Positions 36,045 to 50,545 of a DNA stretch of 64,000 bases are shown in pieces. The stretch is taken from NCBI RefSeq assembly GCF_023973825.1, contig NC_090124.1, positions 1,481,501-1,545,500 on the forward strand, written 5' to 3'. Source of the stretch: Plasmodium brasilianum (Eukaryota; Apicomplexa; Aconoidasida; Haemosporida; Plasmodiidae). Position 1 is the first letter of the stretch; every line of letters begins with the position of its first letter. Under the pieces are notes generated by a model, which saw only the letters and a program-made list of their open reading frames with translations, did not search any database and was not told the DNA's origin. Both the position numbers and the translations under genes were made by a program.

Positions 36045-36434
36045 CTTATTTATTTATTTATTTATTTATTTTTTATTTATTTATTAATTATTTTTTAAGA
36101 ATAAGTTTATCTGTTTTGTATATGCATTTAATATATACCATGCCTCAGTATATATATAAAACAAGCACATAAAAAAAAAATACAATATATATATTTTTTT
36201 TTTTCATTGTATTATTCTCTTTTTTAACATTTGTAACATATATATGTATAAAGTATATATATATATAATATGCTACACCCAATCAAAAAAAAAAAAAAAA
36301 AATAAAAATAATAATAATAGCTTCTAGTGAAGCCTAAAAATAAAAAGAAAATAAGATACATTCAGCATATATATACACACACACACATTCATGTATACAT
36401 GTTATAAGAACAACTGAAACGTGAAATAATTCAC

Positions 36435-36467
<33 letters not shown>

Positions 36468-37552
36468 TTCAATTGCAACTTCTTTTATTACCATAAATTT
36501 TTTTTTTTTTATTTTATTTCTTCCTTTCTAAAAAAACCCCCCAAGAAAAAAAAAAAAATAAAATAATAAATGAACAGCTTTATAAACTTCACACAGAGAA
36601 ATGATAATAATTAAAACGATATAAATATACACATATAAAAAAAATTTTTAATCCACGTTATATCACGTATACATATATATACATATACATATATATATGC
36701 AAAAACGTTAAAATATTAAATTTTTTTTTTTTTTTTTTTTAAGAATAAAAATACTGCTTTTCTTATACACTTCTACTACATAATATACATAATAAAACTT
36801 CACTAAATAGTAATATACTTTGCCATTTGAACATACAGACATGCATATTATTGTTATACATATAAATAATAATACAAATTTAAACAATTGTAAGGAAAAA
36901 ATAAAAAAAATACATAATTTCTAAACATCCATGGTTAATAATTTACAGAAATAAAAAACTACTACAAATTTTTCGAAATTAATGTATTTCTTTTAGCTTT
37001 CTCTCATTTCTTATATCATAGCTTTTGCGCGTGCACGAATATATATTTACTCATGTGTGTACACATGTATATATATTTATATGTACACTTATCCTGTTCG
37101 TTATGTATGCACGATGTACAAACCATGGGTACATATTTATACGTTTTGATATGCATATATACAGTATGTATACAATACGAACAAAATGAAAAAATAATTC
37201 AATGAATAGGACGGCATAAAAGAAATCATGTTTTCGCGCTCGTTACCGCTTGTATTCATATACATGAACGCATATGATGCACATGTATATGCTTCTGCCT
37301 ATGCGTTACTCATGATAACTCTTTCTTGCCATTTTTCTGTTTCGTACGCCTATCCATGTCTCATTTTGTATAATTTTCTCTATTTTGTTTCATTTTGTTT
37401 CATTTCGTTTCATTTCATTTTGTTTCATTTCGTTTCATTTCATTTTGTTTCATTTCGTTTCGTTTCGTTTTTTTTTTTTTTTTCTTTTTTTTTTTTGAAC
37501 AAAACACTGATTTTTCCACAAATGAAATATTCCCGTTTCATTTATATTTCAT

Positions 37553-37969
<417 letters not shown>

Positions 37970-38268
37970 TTATTTTTCAAAAATAAAAACTTCAATATAC
38001 TTATACGTATTTTAATATATATATGTGAATATATATGTGAATATATATGTGAATATGTATATATATATATATATAAAAAGGTAATAATGCTTTGTTGTGG
38101 GGTTTTAAAGTTAAAAAAAAAAAAAATGGGTATATATATATGGTATATATTTATCGAAAAAAATTTAAGTTTTAAGTGTATGATATTATTTTTTTTTTTT
38201 TTTGGTTTTTCATCAAATTAAACTTTCTTAATTTATTTTTGTTGAAATGTTGAAATACTTTAAATATA

Positions 38269-38304
<36 letters not shown>

Positions 38305-38390
38305 TTTGCAAGTACATGTTTTTTTTACGTAATTTAGGGTGATTATTTTTAACAATCAAAAATTTATTTTATATATTTTATATATATATT

Positions 38391-38423
<33 letters not shown>

Positions 38424-38484
38424 TTATATATATATATTTATATATATTTTGTACATTTATATATTATTTAGTATGTACTACTTT

Positions 38485-38516
<32 letters not shown>

Positions 38517-38957
38517 TATATGTTGCTAATTTATAATTATTTTTGTCAAAACTGTTAAAGAAAATAATTATATATATGATTAAAATATATTTATATATAT
38601 AATATATATTTTATTTTTTTTTAAAATGCATGTAACATTATATATTTTTTAATTTTTTTTGAATTTTGCCAAAAAAATATATCTTAGGTTGACACTAAAA
38701 TATATATATTTAAAATATTTTTACAGCAGGTGGCAATTGTTTTTTTTTTTCTTTTTTTACAATTGTTATTTTTAAAAAAAAGAATAAATTGTTTTGTTTC
38801 TTCTTGATACGCAGATATATTTATGTATATATTTGTTTATTTTTAAATATATTTTTACCTGTTCGTATATTTTATATGATATGTATACAATTAATTATAT
38901 ATGCATTTATGCATATTTATACATTTATACACTTATATAATATGTATATATATTATA

Positions 38958-38991
<34 letters not shown>

Positions 38992-39286
38992 CTTCCGTGT
39001 GCATTATTTACAGAATAAAACTCAATGATCGAGATTTTTTTTCTTTTTTTTTTTTCCTTTGCATTTTTTTAATTTTATTTATTCATGTTAAGGCAATATA
39101 TATAGTATACCATTTACAAAAGCAGTGTTATATACAAATGGCAAAATGAACATTGGGACGAATGCAGTTGCGGTGTATGTATATGCGCACTATGCGTACT
39201 GTATGATTTGCCTTTTCACGTTAGCTTAATTTTAAATAGTTTTTAGAGAAGTATGTACTATTTAAAGTACCATATGTACATACATG

Positions 39287-39332
<46 letters not shown>

Positions 39333-39742
39333 AAATGTGCTAAATATATATATACTAATGTACATATACATATAGTACAAAATAACGGCGAAACTAGGAA
39401 CGTTACTACAATATATAAATAAATATGGGTCAACCAAAATTTGAATCAATATTTTTCCTTTCATTTAACTTTGCTAAAAATCACCTTTTATGACGTTTTT
39501 TTCTGATTGGTAATTCGTAAGACTTTCTTTAACCACTGTTATTTTTTTTGTAAACATAACAATTTTGTAAAACCCTACAATATTATTTCAAGTACATATG
39601 TGTACATATGCAGTACATCCCATTAGACCTTCGAGAGTGTATATATATATATATATATATATATTTGTGCATACATATATATATTATTTTGTACTATTTA
39701 CAAAGCCATTAAGAATTAATATAATTATCAGTTAAAATGACG

Positions 39743-39778
<36 letters not shown>

Positions 39779-40330
39779 AATTCGATGATTTTTATTTTGC
39801 ATTATATTACCTACCCATTTATATATCATATGAGTATTCTCCGATTGAACCTTACAATTATCAAAAATATTGTAGATATATGTGAAAAGTACAAATTAGC
39901 TTTCCGAAAGGGATACGTTTATTTCTTAGTTTTATTATATCACGTTATTAAATAAAGAGTTTTTTTTATCGATCGAATGAATATATATTTACGACGTAAC
40001 GTGCTATTTTGGCAATACCTTATATCGAATATTTTCCTTTTAACATTTAACTGTTGTTGAAAGAAAAATTTATTTGCCTGAATTTGTTTTGTTCATAATA
40101 TTTTTAAAACTGAGTTAAGGGGGAAAATAAAGCAAGGAATTGAAAGGACGTGAGAAGAGGTGAAAGGAAATGAAAAATTAATTTAAATCAAAAAAAAAAA
40201 AAAAAAAAATGAAAAAAAAAGAAGCTTTTACGCAAACATTATTACGTATAAACAGAAAAGTGTTCATATGAAGAAACACTAAAAAAGGAAGCTTTACGTC
40301 TACGTATGTGCATGTTTTTATATTTATATT

Positions 40331-40361
<31 letters not shown>

Positions 40362-40612
40362 GCACCTATGGTGTGTAATTTAAAAAAGGGTCAGAACTAA
40401 TGAAGAAGCTATAAATTTTTTTCCTTTTTTTTTATCTAGATGTTATATTTACAACAATTTAGCTCTAATAACATTGGGTTTTTTCTTTTTTTTCATATAT
40501 GGCAGATCGGAATATATTATATACATTTGATAATAAAGCAATTTATACCCGTATTTATTTAACTAATAAGTGTATTTATTAATGTGAAAAAAAAAAAAAA
40601 AAATTTTTTAGT

Positions 40613-40867
40613 ATGTACATAGGTCATCATTTTTATTGCTTTTTTTTTTTTTTTTTTTTTTTATTATATTATTGCTCTTTTACGTATATTTATTATGAGG
40701 CAAATATAGCAAAGTTAATTATAAGTGGAACTGAGCAAAATGAGCAAAATGAGCAAAATGAGCAAAAATCAGTTATATTGAACCTATTCACCACTTATTT
40801 AAAACATCAAAAAATTGCTTGTGTTAAATGGAATCATATTATTATCGGTGTGCGTCCCCCTCCTTAG
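40613..40867 (+). CDS. Candidate small protein with hydrophobic N-terminus, doubtful
   Basis: 84 codons, ending in TAG. After a Phe/Tyr-rich hydrophobic start, which could be a signal anchor or just a poly(T) run, comes a purine-rich stretch: ISGTEQ, four Glu-Gln-Asn units (GAGCAAAAT x4), then ILNLFTTYLKHQKIACVKW and RPPP. The second half looks like coding DNA, the first half does not, so a spliced form with an acceptor near 40710 (AAATATAG) is also possible. No family recognised. Confidence 0.22.
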   Translation: MYIGHHFYCFFFFFFFLLYYCSFTYIYYEANIAKLIISGTEQNEQNEQNEQKSVILNLFTTYLKHQKIACVKWNHIIIGVRPPP

Positions 40868-42878
40868 TAATTATTAAAATAGGTGAAACAAAAAGAATAT
40901 TAATAAAAATTGTTTTAGCTATATTGTAAGTAAAATTTAGTTTTTTTTTTTTTTTATGGATATTCATATATATATATATATATAAAATACTGAACATCCA
41001 ACTAGCCAAACAAACTATTTTGTAACTATTTCTGTATAAAGAAAATGGTTATCACGAAAAGTTAACCGAAAAACCAAAAAAAAATTAACCCCATTTCTCA
41101 CACCCTTAATGGATTAACATAAAATGGTATATTTCTCAATAAATATGAAAAAAGATAGAATAATTTAGTACGTTCAGTGTAATATAAGATTAACGCTAGT
41201 TACACTTTAAATATATGTATTTACTTCAAAAATATGTATTTACTTCAAAAATATGTATTTACTTCAAAAATAAAATACACATAAAAATTATTTAGGTAAA
41301 TAATATGAATAAATAAAGCCTTGGAAAATTTCGTTTGTTTCTCTTGTACATATAAGAACATATTTTCATGTTTTCATTTTTTTTTTTTTTTTTTTTTTAC
41401 TGTTCATGTTATATTTTTAATAAAATACAAATGTACTATTTGAGTTGTACAAAAATGATCTATACAGTGTTATTTTCATGAAATACCATAGTTTTTATGT
41501 ACTTAACACAAAAAGGAACAACTTACAAGAAGGGAAAAGTAAACATTTCAACAAAATTAAAAACAACATATTCACGCGCACATTTATATATATATATATA
41601 TATGCAGATCTTTCTATGCACACATAGATGTACATACGTTTTATCCTAATTTGACGAAATGAATTGAGGAAATCACTAACAATGCTACTTCATTACGTAC
41701 ACAATACCACTTTATGTAATTGTGTAGGATTTTTTTTCTTTTTCAAAAACCGCAAAATTTCACACGTTTGTGCGATTTTACAAATTCGTTATACGCATTA
41801 AATATACAAATATAATTATCAAAAGGTGAAACATGTTCATCAGTTACCTACTGATTTTCAATATGAAATGATTATTTTTTTTTATTTTTTTTTTTCCATG
41901 AATATAATCATAATAAAATAAGATTTGTTTAATTATATAATACTTTGTTCACACAATAAAATATATGAATAAACAAACATGTAATTTTATAAAAGTTTAT
42001 ATTAATCTGCTTCAATAAACAATTGCGTTTATTATATTAATAAAAAAAAAGTTTATTACACACATGGATATTTCAATTCATATAAATGAAAGTAATACCT
42101 TTTTTTTACACCAACAAAGTTGATTGAATAATCATAGGTAACACGACATATAAAAAATATGCAAAGACTTAAGCATACACAAATATATTATATATATATA
42201 TATATATGTATACATATATATATGTATACATATCTACTTATGTATCGCACAAAATGATAATGGTACACCTTTTAAAAATTGTGTGCCAGGAGTATACAAA
42301 AAAAAAAAAAAAAGGCATAAGATCATGTACAATTAAAAAGTTCAAAAAAAAATAATGAAAAAGAAAAACAATAAAACGACTTAAGGAAAAATAGAAAAAG
42401 TTAAGTGGGTAATAGTAAATAATGAAACGATAATTAACACAAAACGGGCAATAGCAGAGAGTCAATGTAAAAGTGTATGTAAGCATTTATGCAAATATAT
42501 ACATGTATTCCAGTGTATATGTATAATATATATTATATTACATATATATATCTATACTCATAAAATTTGCATTCGTTCAATATGCAGTTTCGGCTAATTT
42601 TGGTGTATCATAAAATAGCTGACTGTATGAAAATACATGTAAATGTATTATATACATATATATATTTATATGTATGCATATGTATTAATATGTATCATCA
42701 TATTTATGCATCTCTTTTCGTGCAATTAAAAAAAATTCAAAATTTTCAATTATTTTATGCTAAAAGCGCACTGTGCATACCTGTTTGAGCTGTAATTATT
42801 TTATTTTAAAAAGGACAAGTAAAGAATGGTATATCTTTTAGGGGTTTTGAAATATACATATATAATATACATCATACG

Positions 42879-42916
<38 letters not shown>

Positions 42917-43384
42917 CAAACATTTATCGTAGCTCTTTTTCCTTAGGCCTACGACAGAAATGTATTGTATATTCGCTATGCACTAAATGGGTACTCGAGT
43001 ATAAATGTATATATAATATACATATATATATCCATACACATGTAAATGTGTACCTGTGTATGTACTTTTGTATATATAAATAACTAGGTAAGCGAATATG
43101 CATAAGGGGGGTATTTTGTAACTGTGTACATATGTATAAGTCATTTATTTTGAAACTGTACGTATGCACGTATATATATACATATGTATGCGCTACGTAC
43201 TGCAACTATGTATACGAATACAAAATGAAGTTCAACTGTGCATTGGTATATTTACATACAAAAAAATAAATTACGCACATATGATACGCAATTTTAAGAA
43301 ATATAAATAATTGAATTGATGCAAAAAACAAAAAATTATGCACACACAGCTATATATACCTTTTTCATATTTTATAGGTTATAT

Positions 43385-43605
43385 ATATAATATTATACAT
43401 TTTATATATAATTTTGTACATTTTATATATAATTTTGTACATTTTATATATAATTTTGTACATTTTATATATAATTTTGTACATTTTATATATAATTTTG
43501 TACATTTTATATATAATTTTGTACATTTTATATATAATTTTGTACATATTAAATATAATATTGTACATTCTAAATATAATTTTGTACATACTATATATAA
43601 TTTTA
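43385..43605. repeat. 21-bp minisatellite
   Basis: Tandem unit TTTTATATATAATTTTGTACA, about 10 copies, open in both orientations because the unit length is a multiple of three. Confidence 0.93.
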
Positions 43606-44179
43606 TATATATTTTTTTATTTTTTTTTTACATTTTTTTTCATTTTATATATATTTCCTAGTGCGTATGCATATATCAATTCCCATCCATCCATACACTT
43701 GCATTATATAAAACTTGAGTCAATAAAATAGCGTACAGGAAAAATATTCAAAGGTATATATATCATTTTTGTGTATGATCAAAATGCACGATTTTAGTAA
43801 AAAGATGAATATTATTTATATATAAAATACATTGTAAATCTATAAAAAAAATACCAATTCGTTATATACTTTTTTTTCTTTTTTTTTGCTCATATGAATA
43901 CAATTTTGTTGCACATACGTATATATATATGTACACAAGTTTATATATATTTATATATATACATATATTTATATATTTATATATATATATACATATATTT
44001 ATGCATATTTGTGAATGTTTATATATAAATATGTATTTTATATATAAGCGATACCTTTTCTTGAAGACAAAATAATTTCATGCATCATTTTTTTATTTTA
44101 AAAACTGATTCATTTTTTTCTTAAATATTAACAATATGTGTACATATGTATATATATATGCATGAAAAAAACGCAAATA

Positions 44180-44220
<41 letters not shown>

Positions 44221-44445
44221 TACGCACATTATTTTATAAGCATATATATATATATGTGTATACGTGTACAAGATATAATATTTTTTTATTGGCAATTTTT
44301 TACAATATATTTTATAATTTTTTCGTTTTTTTTTTTTTTTTTTTTAATTCTAAACAATGATATATATATATATATAAAAAAAAAAAAGTATTTTGTAATA
44401 AAAAAAGAAAACTTACCCATCATATATAAATAAGTAAATAAATAA

Positions 44446-44476
<31 letters not shown>

Positions 44477-44664
44477 TGCAAAACTAATTGACAAATTCAC
44501 TTTATTTTTTTAAATTTCGCAAACACATTTTTTTTGAAAAAGTAATTCTTCATATTTTAAATCAAAATAAGAAAAAAAAGAAAAAAAAAAAAAAAAAAAC
44601 CCAAGTACAAAAGTATAAAGTTTTATCTTATTTTATTTTTTTAATTTTTTTTTTAAAAAAGAAA

Positions 44665-45066
44665 ATGTCAGCAAAAGGAAAAACTGGTCGAAAGAAGGCT
44701 GTGAAGGGAACCTCGAATTCTGCAAAGGCAGGACTACAATTCCCCGTTGGAAGAATTGGAAGATATTTGAAAAAAGGAAAATATGCAAAGAGAGTAGGAG
44801 CAGGAGCACCTGTATATTTAGCAGCAGTTTTGGAATACTTGTGTGCAGAAATTTTAGAACTAGCTGGAAATGCGGCAAGAGATAATAAAAAGTCAAGAAT
44901 AACCCCAAGGCACATACAATTAGCTGTTAGAAATGACGAAGAATTGAATAAGTTTTTAGCAGGTGTTACTTTTGCCTCAGGAGGAGTATTACCAAATATT
45001 CATAATGTATTATTACCAAAGAAATCGCAATTGAAATCTGGTGGAACTGCAAATAATGACTATTAA
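44665..45066 (+). CDS. H2A: Histone H2A (canonical)
   Basis: 133 aa, intronless. The start ATG at 44665 gives the normal N-terminus [15 protein letters not shown]; an upstream extension in frame is poly-Lys and T-rich UTR sequence. The histone fold is complete: [31 protein letters not shown], the [16 protein letters not shown] helix, [17 protein letters not shown] (acidic patch) and [15 protein letters not shown] docking segment. The C-tail ends NNDY and has no SQE/D-hydrophobic motif, so it is not an H2A.X type, and it lacks H2A.Z features. It is divergent from the H3.3 gene across 6.7 kb. Confidence 0.97.
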   Translation: MSAKGKTGRKKAVKGTSNSAKAGLQFPVGRIGRYLKKGKYAKRVGAGAPVYLAAVLEYLCAEILELAGNAARDNKKSRITPRHIQLAVRNDEELNKFLAGVTFASGGVLPNIHNVLLPKKSQLKSGGTANNDY

Positions 45067-45322
45067 AAAAGAAAGAGTCTTATATAACCTACTTATGAAC
45101 ACTTTTTTGCTGATATGTATAACTTTATATGTGCACCTCTATACATATACATGAATACGTGTACATATACTTGTATATACAGATACATTTTTTTTTTTTA
45201 AAAAAAGAAAAAAAAAATAAACTATTTACACGAAATTTGTACATGTATATGCACAAAATTTAGCCATATATGTTAAAATGGAGATATACATATGTACATG
45301 AAAAATGTACCAGTGTGTGTAC

Positions 45323-45379
<57 letters not shown>

Positions 45380-46104
45380 TATGTGTACACGTATATACGT
45401 ATATGTATTAAAAGAAAAAAGAGAGAATAAAAGAAAAGACCCTTTTTTTGTTTGATTTTTTTTTTTTTACCAAAATTTTTTCCCTATTCGCTTTATTATA
45501 ATCTTTTTTTTTTTTTTTTTACCAAATTTTTTTACGTTCTGTTTTTACTTTTTTCCCTTTTTTCTTAAAAAGAGAAAAAAGGGAAATTTTTTAAAATAGA
45601 ATGTATAAAAAATATTTATAAGAAAAAAGAAAAAAAGTACAAATTTTTTTTTTTTTTTTATATTTTTAACTCGAAACATTTAAGCACATACAAAGGTTTC
45701 ACTAGAAGCCATTAAAAAGGACTTTACTTTGGCATAGCTATTATAATTCTCTATGTGTCTACTAACAATATTGTAAGGTTGGAAGCACCTGCGCAGAAGG
45801 AAAAAGGAGCTGCTTAACAGGATGCACGTTGCTAAATACACATGCATATGTACATATATATATGTGTTCATACGTGCAGTTGCACCATATAGGGAAAACT
45901 CAGTTTGTTCACATGTTGTAATTTTATTGAGGCTTCAAAGTACATACGGAAGGAGTAATACCTTTCCTTTTTTGCTTTAAATGTAAAAAAATTGCGGAAT
46001 GACGTAGAAAGGGGCCATTCGTGTTTCCAACTTTCAGCGCGATCTGTATACCACACATGTATATATGCGTACATGCGTACATACGTACATACGTACATAC
46101 ATAT

Positions 46105-46215
46105 ACAAGTACACATATACATACACACACATATACATACACACACATATACATACACACACATATACATACACACACATATACATACACACACATATAC
46201 ATACACACACATATA
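46105..46215. repeat. 16-bp CATATACATACACACA array
   Basis: Tandem CATATACATACACACA, about six copies. Confidence 0.92.
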
Positions 46216-46559
46216 TATACACATATGTGTTATTTCTTATTTTCTCACAAAAGGAATGAGAGTAGCAGTAGCCTTAGCGACTAATGAACACTTTGCAAAG
46301 GCGAAAGTCGTTCATTGTACAAAAGGTCGGAATGAGGGGGATGCACACAAGGATGTTCATGCATGTATGCGCATATGAGTACATAGATATACATATATAT
46401 GTATATATATATATATATATATGTTTTCATGCAAATAATTGTATATCTTCTTTTTTTGCATATAGTGAAATAACTGCTAAAAGTTTTTCAGTGAGACAAG
46501 GGGAACTCATACACATTAACCACTAAGTGTTTTATTTTCCTTTCACTCAAAAAGTCCAT

Positions 46560-46735
46560 TACAACATTAAAAGGAAGGAAAACAAAAGAAAGGAAAACAA
46601 AAAGAAGGAAAAACAAAAGAAAGGAAAATAAAAGAAAGGAAAATAAAAGAAAGGAAAACAAAAGAAAGGAAAACAAAAGAAAGGAAAACAAAAGAAAGGA
46701 AAACAAAAGAAAGGAAAATAAAACGAAAAAAGACA
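46560..46735. repeat. 15-bp AAAGAAAGGAAAACA array
   Basis: Purine-rich tandem units on the + strand, about 11 copies, with AAAATA variants. Confidence 0.92.
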
Positions 46736-47019
46736 AAATAATATACTCCTTAATTCATCAAATTATTTTAATAAAAAAAAAAAATATATAATAAAATAAA
46801 TTATTTTTCCTTTTTTAAGAATTAACAAATGACTTATTATTTGCAATTCCATGAAAACATACGAATGTAAGTAGCTTCAGAGTAATTGTCAAGATCAATA
46901 CTTGTTAACAAGGCAAACTTGTTTTTTCAATTGTCCTGATGATACGATGAGCCGTTGAATATTTTAGTCCAAAGAGAAATGTATTGCCTGCTAGTACGCG
47001 AAATGATGTAGTTCGCGTG

Positions 47020-47050
<31 letters not shown>

Positions 47051-49189
47051 ATGTGCTCGTACGTTTCAACTGCAGTACGCATTGGATTTTACTACGTCTC
47101 TTTAATTTGCACAAGGACAATGGTTCATTGATAACATTACCATGCAATATTGCATTGATTATATTTCCTCTTTCAAAGCTCCAAAAAAAAAAAAAAAAAA
47201 AAAAATTGCGTTATGCGTTCATGCATGCTATATTGCATACAAAGATATACATGTGCGTAAAGGTTAGTATATACATTTGCATGTGTCAACTGAGGGGAAT
47301 AATTATATACGTAGTTCTCAGTATTAACTTGTTCTTACCTTAAAAATTTTGGAAGAAGGAGGAGTAATGCTGCAAATATAGCGTTAATAATGTTCCACTT
47401 ATTTTCGGAGCAAACATATGTAGCATTAACTGTCGTAAGCGCATTGTCCATTTAACACGCATAAAAATGTAAAGGTGTGCAAACATCAGTATGCTTATAT
47501 TAATGGGTATATTCTTCGTTCTCTTCATAATTCATTACTAAAATAATTTTTTCAAAAATAGAAAAGTAAATGAAGGTATAGCAATGGCTATAGCGGCAGC
47601 AAAAATGAAATACCATTTACGCGCAAAAAAAGTAGATGGTAAGTATATAACTCGACTATTAAAGAATTAAGCCTTTTTACAATGAGAGTATATTGAAACT
47701 TGACAACAGTGAAAAATTATTCAAAATAAGGCGCACATTTACTAGCTTGAACGAAACCTTTTTTAATATATAAGAGTTAATGCATGAAATAAAAGTACAT
47801 CTACATATAATGACAACCTACATTTTGAATTATGAAACTTAAATTAATTTTCCGTTTTCACCTGTGCAGTGGAATATCTTATTAATTAGCTGCTCAATTA
47901 TACTAATTTTGTAATCTCATCATGGCGATACTCAGAAAATCAAAACGTAATGTGGTTTGCCTGCCACATTTGTATATTGAAGAAACAACAGAAAAGGAAT
48001 AAGACTGAATTGATAACTAATATCCTTTTTATTTGTTCCATTTGCTAATGTATTACCTTTTCGTATTTATGATCTATTCTTTTCCTTAGAAATGAAAGTT
48101 GCTCTCCTTTTTATTCAACATTATCATGAGTTCATAGAGCACATTTATATATATATTACCCCTATTTTTTCACATGATATAATATTGACTATTACTCAGT
48201 TTTACTTATAAAAAATATGTTTGCAAAGAGAAAAAAAAAAAAAAAAAATAGACCTATCAAAAAGAGTTGTACTAAAACGATAGCATAAAATTGTTGAGCC
48301 ATTAATGCGCTTTTTTTTCTTAAGCATATAAAAAATTATAATCTTGGTAAACTAGTAGAATTATGAACACATATATTCCAAGGTTTTTATTTCATATGCT
48401 ACTTCATTTCGTATGGAACTCTCTTTTTTTTTTTTTTTTTTTTTTGAATTGCAAAATTGGGTTATTGAAAGAAGGGTTTGGGAAGAAGAAAAAGATAAAA
48501 GTGTAGAAATATATTAAATGGAAAAATAAAAAACAAGCAAGAACAAGTTAGAAAAAAGGAAAACATTACATGTTTGAATGATAAAAGAGTTAATATGATA
48601 GTTATAAAAATCTACGGCATGTATAAGGTACATAAATTTATTCATCAAATGCAAAAATGTACTCTTTTCATTGGTAAACATATGTATAAAATGAGTCTAT
48701 ACATTTGTAGAAATATTCATAATTAACAAAAACAAAAGGGATGGTAAGTTTTTATGAATGACAAAGGTGCATTTGAAATTTTTTTTTTTTTTTTCCCGAG
48801 CTATACGCTTTTTTTAAAATTAAAAATTAAAAATTAGTGCGTCTTCAGTGATGCAAGCGGCATATGCACATGGTATACATTCTGGGGTAGTTCACATGTA
48901 ATTGAAGATATGTATGTACCTAAGGGCACATACATATATATATATATATATATATTTCCATTCGTACGTGTATGCATGCATGTATATACATGTATATATG
49001 TATATTTATATATGTACGTGTTTGTATATATTTACGTTTAATATATCCACACAACCAAACAGGACCTGAAGGACATGATTACCCCCGAATAACCCGAATG
49101 GCCCTCCGCTTTTTCTATGATTTAAATTTCTCCCCAGTACGTAAAGTTCCATGAGATACACAAATTGTAGTTGTTATTTCCTACTTGTG

Positions 49190-49578
49190 TTATGAAAAAA
49201 AATTAATGTTGGTTGAAATTATGTCGTTAATACTTTTCCAAAGAGTTTCACGCTTTTCCACTACTCTCGTAAATAGTTTTGTTTTATTTTCATACAATAA
49301 CGGGGTTTCCAGTGCTATCTGAACAAGCAAAAAGTACGAAATGGCAAGATGTACGAAATAAAAAAAGTGTATAAAAATGGCATACATCATATAAAAAAGT
49401 ACAAGTTTTTTTACGGTACTATGCACGCTATTCATAAATGAGGAACTGAACGACTTGCTCCTTTTTCTAAATCGTTCTGGTCAGTTAACCATTCCACTGA
49501 AGGTTTGGTAAAAATGCACACAACAGCGTACAGCACGAAGGTAGAATAGGGGATATACATACATACATGCTTGCATAC

Positions 49579-49609
<31 letters not shown>

Positions 49610-50301
49610 TCTAACTACGCATCTGCGTATTTATACATATGCATTTGTAAACATTGTATCATATCACCTTTGCAAAGTAAGGACTGCAAAAAACGACAAG
49701 GTAATTGCTCTCCTGGAGAAACGATGGTATTTTCTCTACTTTTATGACTGGGCCCAACCATTGCATAAAATTTCTGCAGTCATTTATTGTCGTTTTTTGA
49801 GGAAAATTACAAACAACTATTGTCGAGTCTTCATCAAAGTCCTTCGGCTACGTACACAAAATTGTGAGCGTGTTAAATTTGGAACATGTGCGGTAAGGTG
49901 TGCAAAGGGGTATAGTACATACCTAAATGTATACATACATACATACATACGCAAATGTATACATACATACATACATACGTAAATGTATACATACATACAT
50001 ACGTAAATGTATACATACATATGTATGTATGTATGTATGAGCGTATATACATGTTACTACGCATATATATGTACATTTCTCAACATGCGCACGTACATGC
50101 AAAAAATAAATCCCTGTCAAATACACACAGACACATATATATATGTATATATATGTAAATGCAATGGAGGCTCATTTCTCTTTACCGTACCGCAAAAACA
50201 TTTGTTAGCTTCCTTTCAGATATATTTGATGGGTTTTTTGACTGAGTAACTTTTCTTTTTTGCAATTCCACTGTCCTTAATTTGTTGTAGGACGGGTCCA
50301 T
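49190..50301 (-). CDS. Probable multi-exon protein with RRM-like fold
   Basis: Exon 1 50191..50301 starts MDPSYNKLRTVELQKRK (37 aa, donor GTACGG). Exon 2 49668..49847 (60 aa, phase 0) reads DEDSTIVVCNFPQKTT, then FMQWLGPVIKVEKIP, then NYLVVFCSPYFAK. This order (RNP2-like IVVCNF, helix, VIKVEKI strand, YLVVF strand) resembles an RNA-recognition motif. A third piece at about 49447..49496 (EWLTDQNDLEKGAS) could be the second helix, and the last exon 49190..49318 (IALETPLLYENKTK ... NINFFS, stop) starts at a good CTTGTTCAG acceptor. The phase between exons 2 and 3 does not close with the sites I found, so a tiny exon, different sites or a frameshift remains. Exons are purine-rich on this strand, as expected for coding DNA. 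Confidence 0.5.
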
Positions 50302-50354
50302 TGTTAAAAGAAAGTGAGATGAAAACACACAAGCACGAAAAATTAAAATAATTA

Positions 50355-50545
50355 TATACACATATACGTACACATATACGTACACATATACGTACACATA
50401 TACATACACATATACGTACACATATACGTACACATATACATACACATATACGTACACATATACGTACACATATACGTACACATATACGTACACATATACG
50501 TACACATATACATACACATATACACGCACATATACACGCACATAT
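50355..50545. repeat. 12-bp ACACATATACGT array
   Basis: Tandem ACACATATACGT / ACACATATACAT units, about 16 copies. Confidence 0.92.

Larger units (their letters stand above)
33355..37552. other. 4.2-kb intergenic region between membrane-protein gene and histone H3.3
   Basis: Two minisatellites (listed), (TA)n tracts at 35490-35512 and 36017-36044, poly(A) near 36434-36463 and a CATTTYRTTT array at 37385-37470. A 37-codon open segment at 34204-34317 is discussed among findings. Otherwise no gene seen. Confidence 0.6.
45067..49189. other. Unresolved region with scattered exon-like segments
   Basis: Downstream of H2A. Homopolymers and (CA/TA)n arrays are mixed with GC-richer islands that read as possible exons. 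Minus strand: 45960-46055 then 45672-45791 (acceptor CCTTCTGCGCAG, phases agree, ends SETFVCA). Plus strand: 46249-46326 (MRVAVALATNEHF), 47562-47641 (NEGIAMAIAAAKMKYH, donor GTAAGT), 48852-48889 and 49066-49095. No complete model can be defended. Such short frames may be chance, pseudogene remains or structured RNA. Confidence 0.35.

Noticed and set aside
49190..49320. Plus-strand frame MLVEIMSLILFQRVS over the last RRM-gene exon
   Set aside because: The minus strand is purine-rich and hydrophilic as Plasmodium coding DNA usually is, and has a good acceptor and stop.
50182..50541. 119-codon minus frame beginning with a Tyr-Val repeat
   Set aside because: The first part is the 12-bp ACACATATACGT array. 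Only the end, from the ATG at 50301, is kept as exon 1 of the RRM-like gene.
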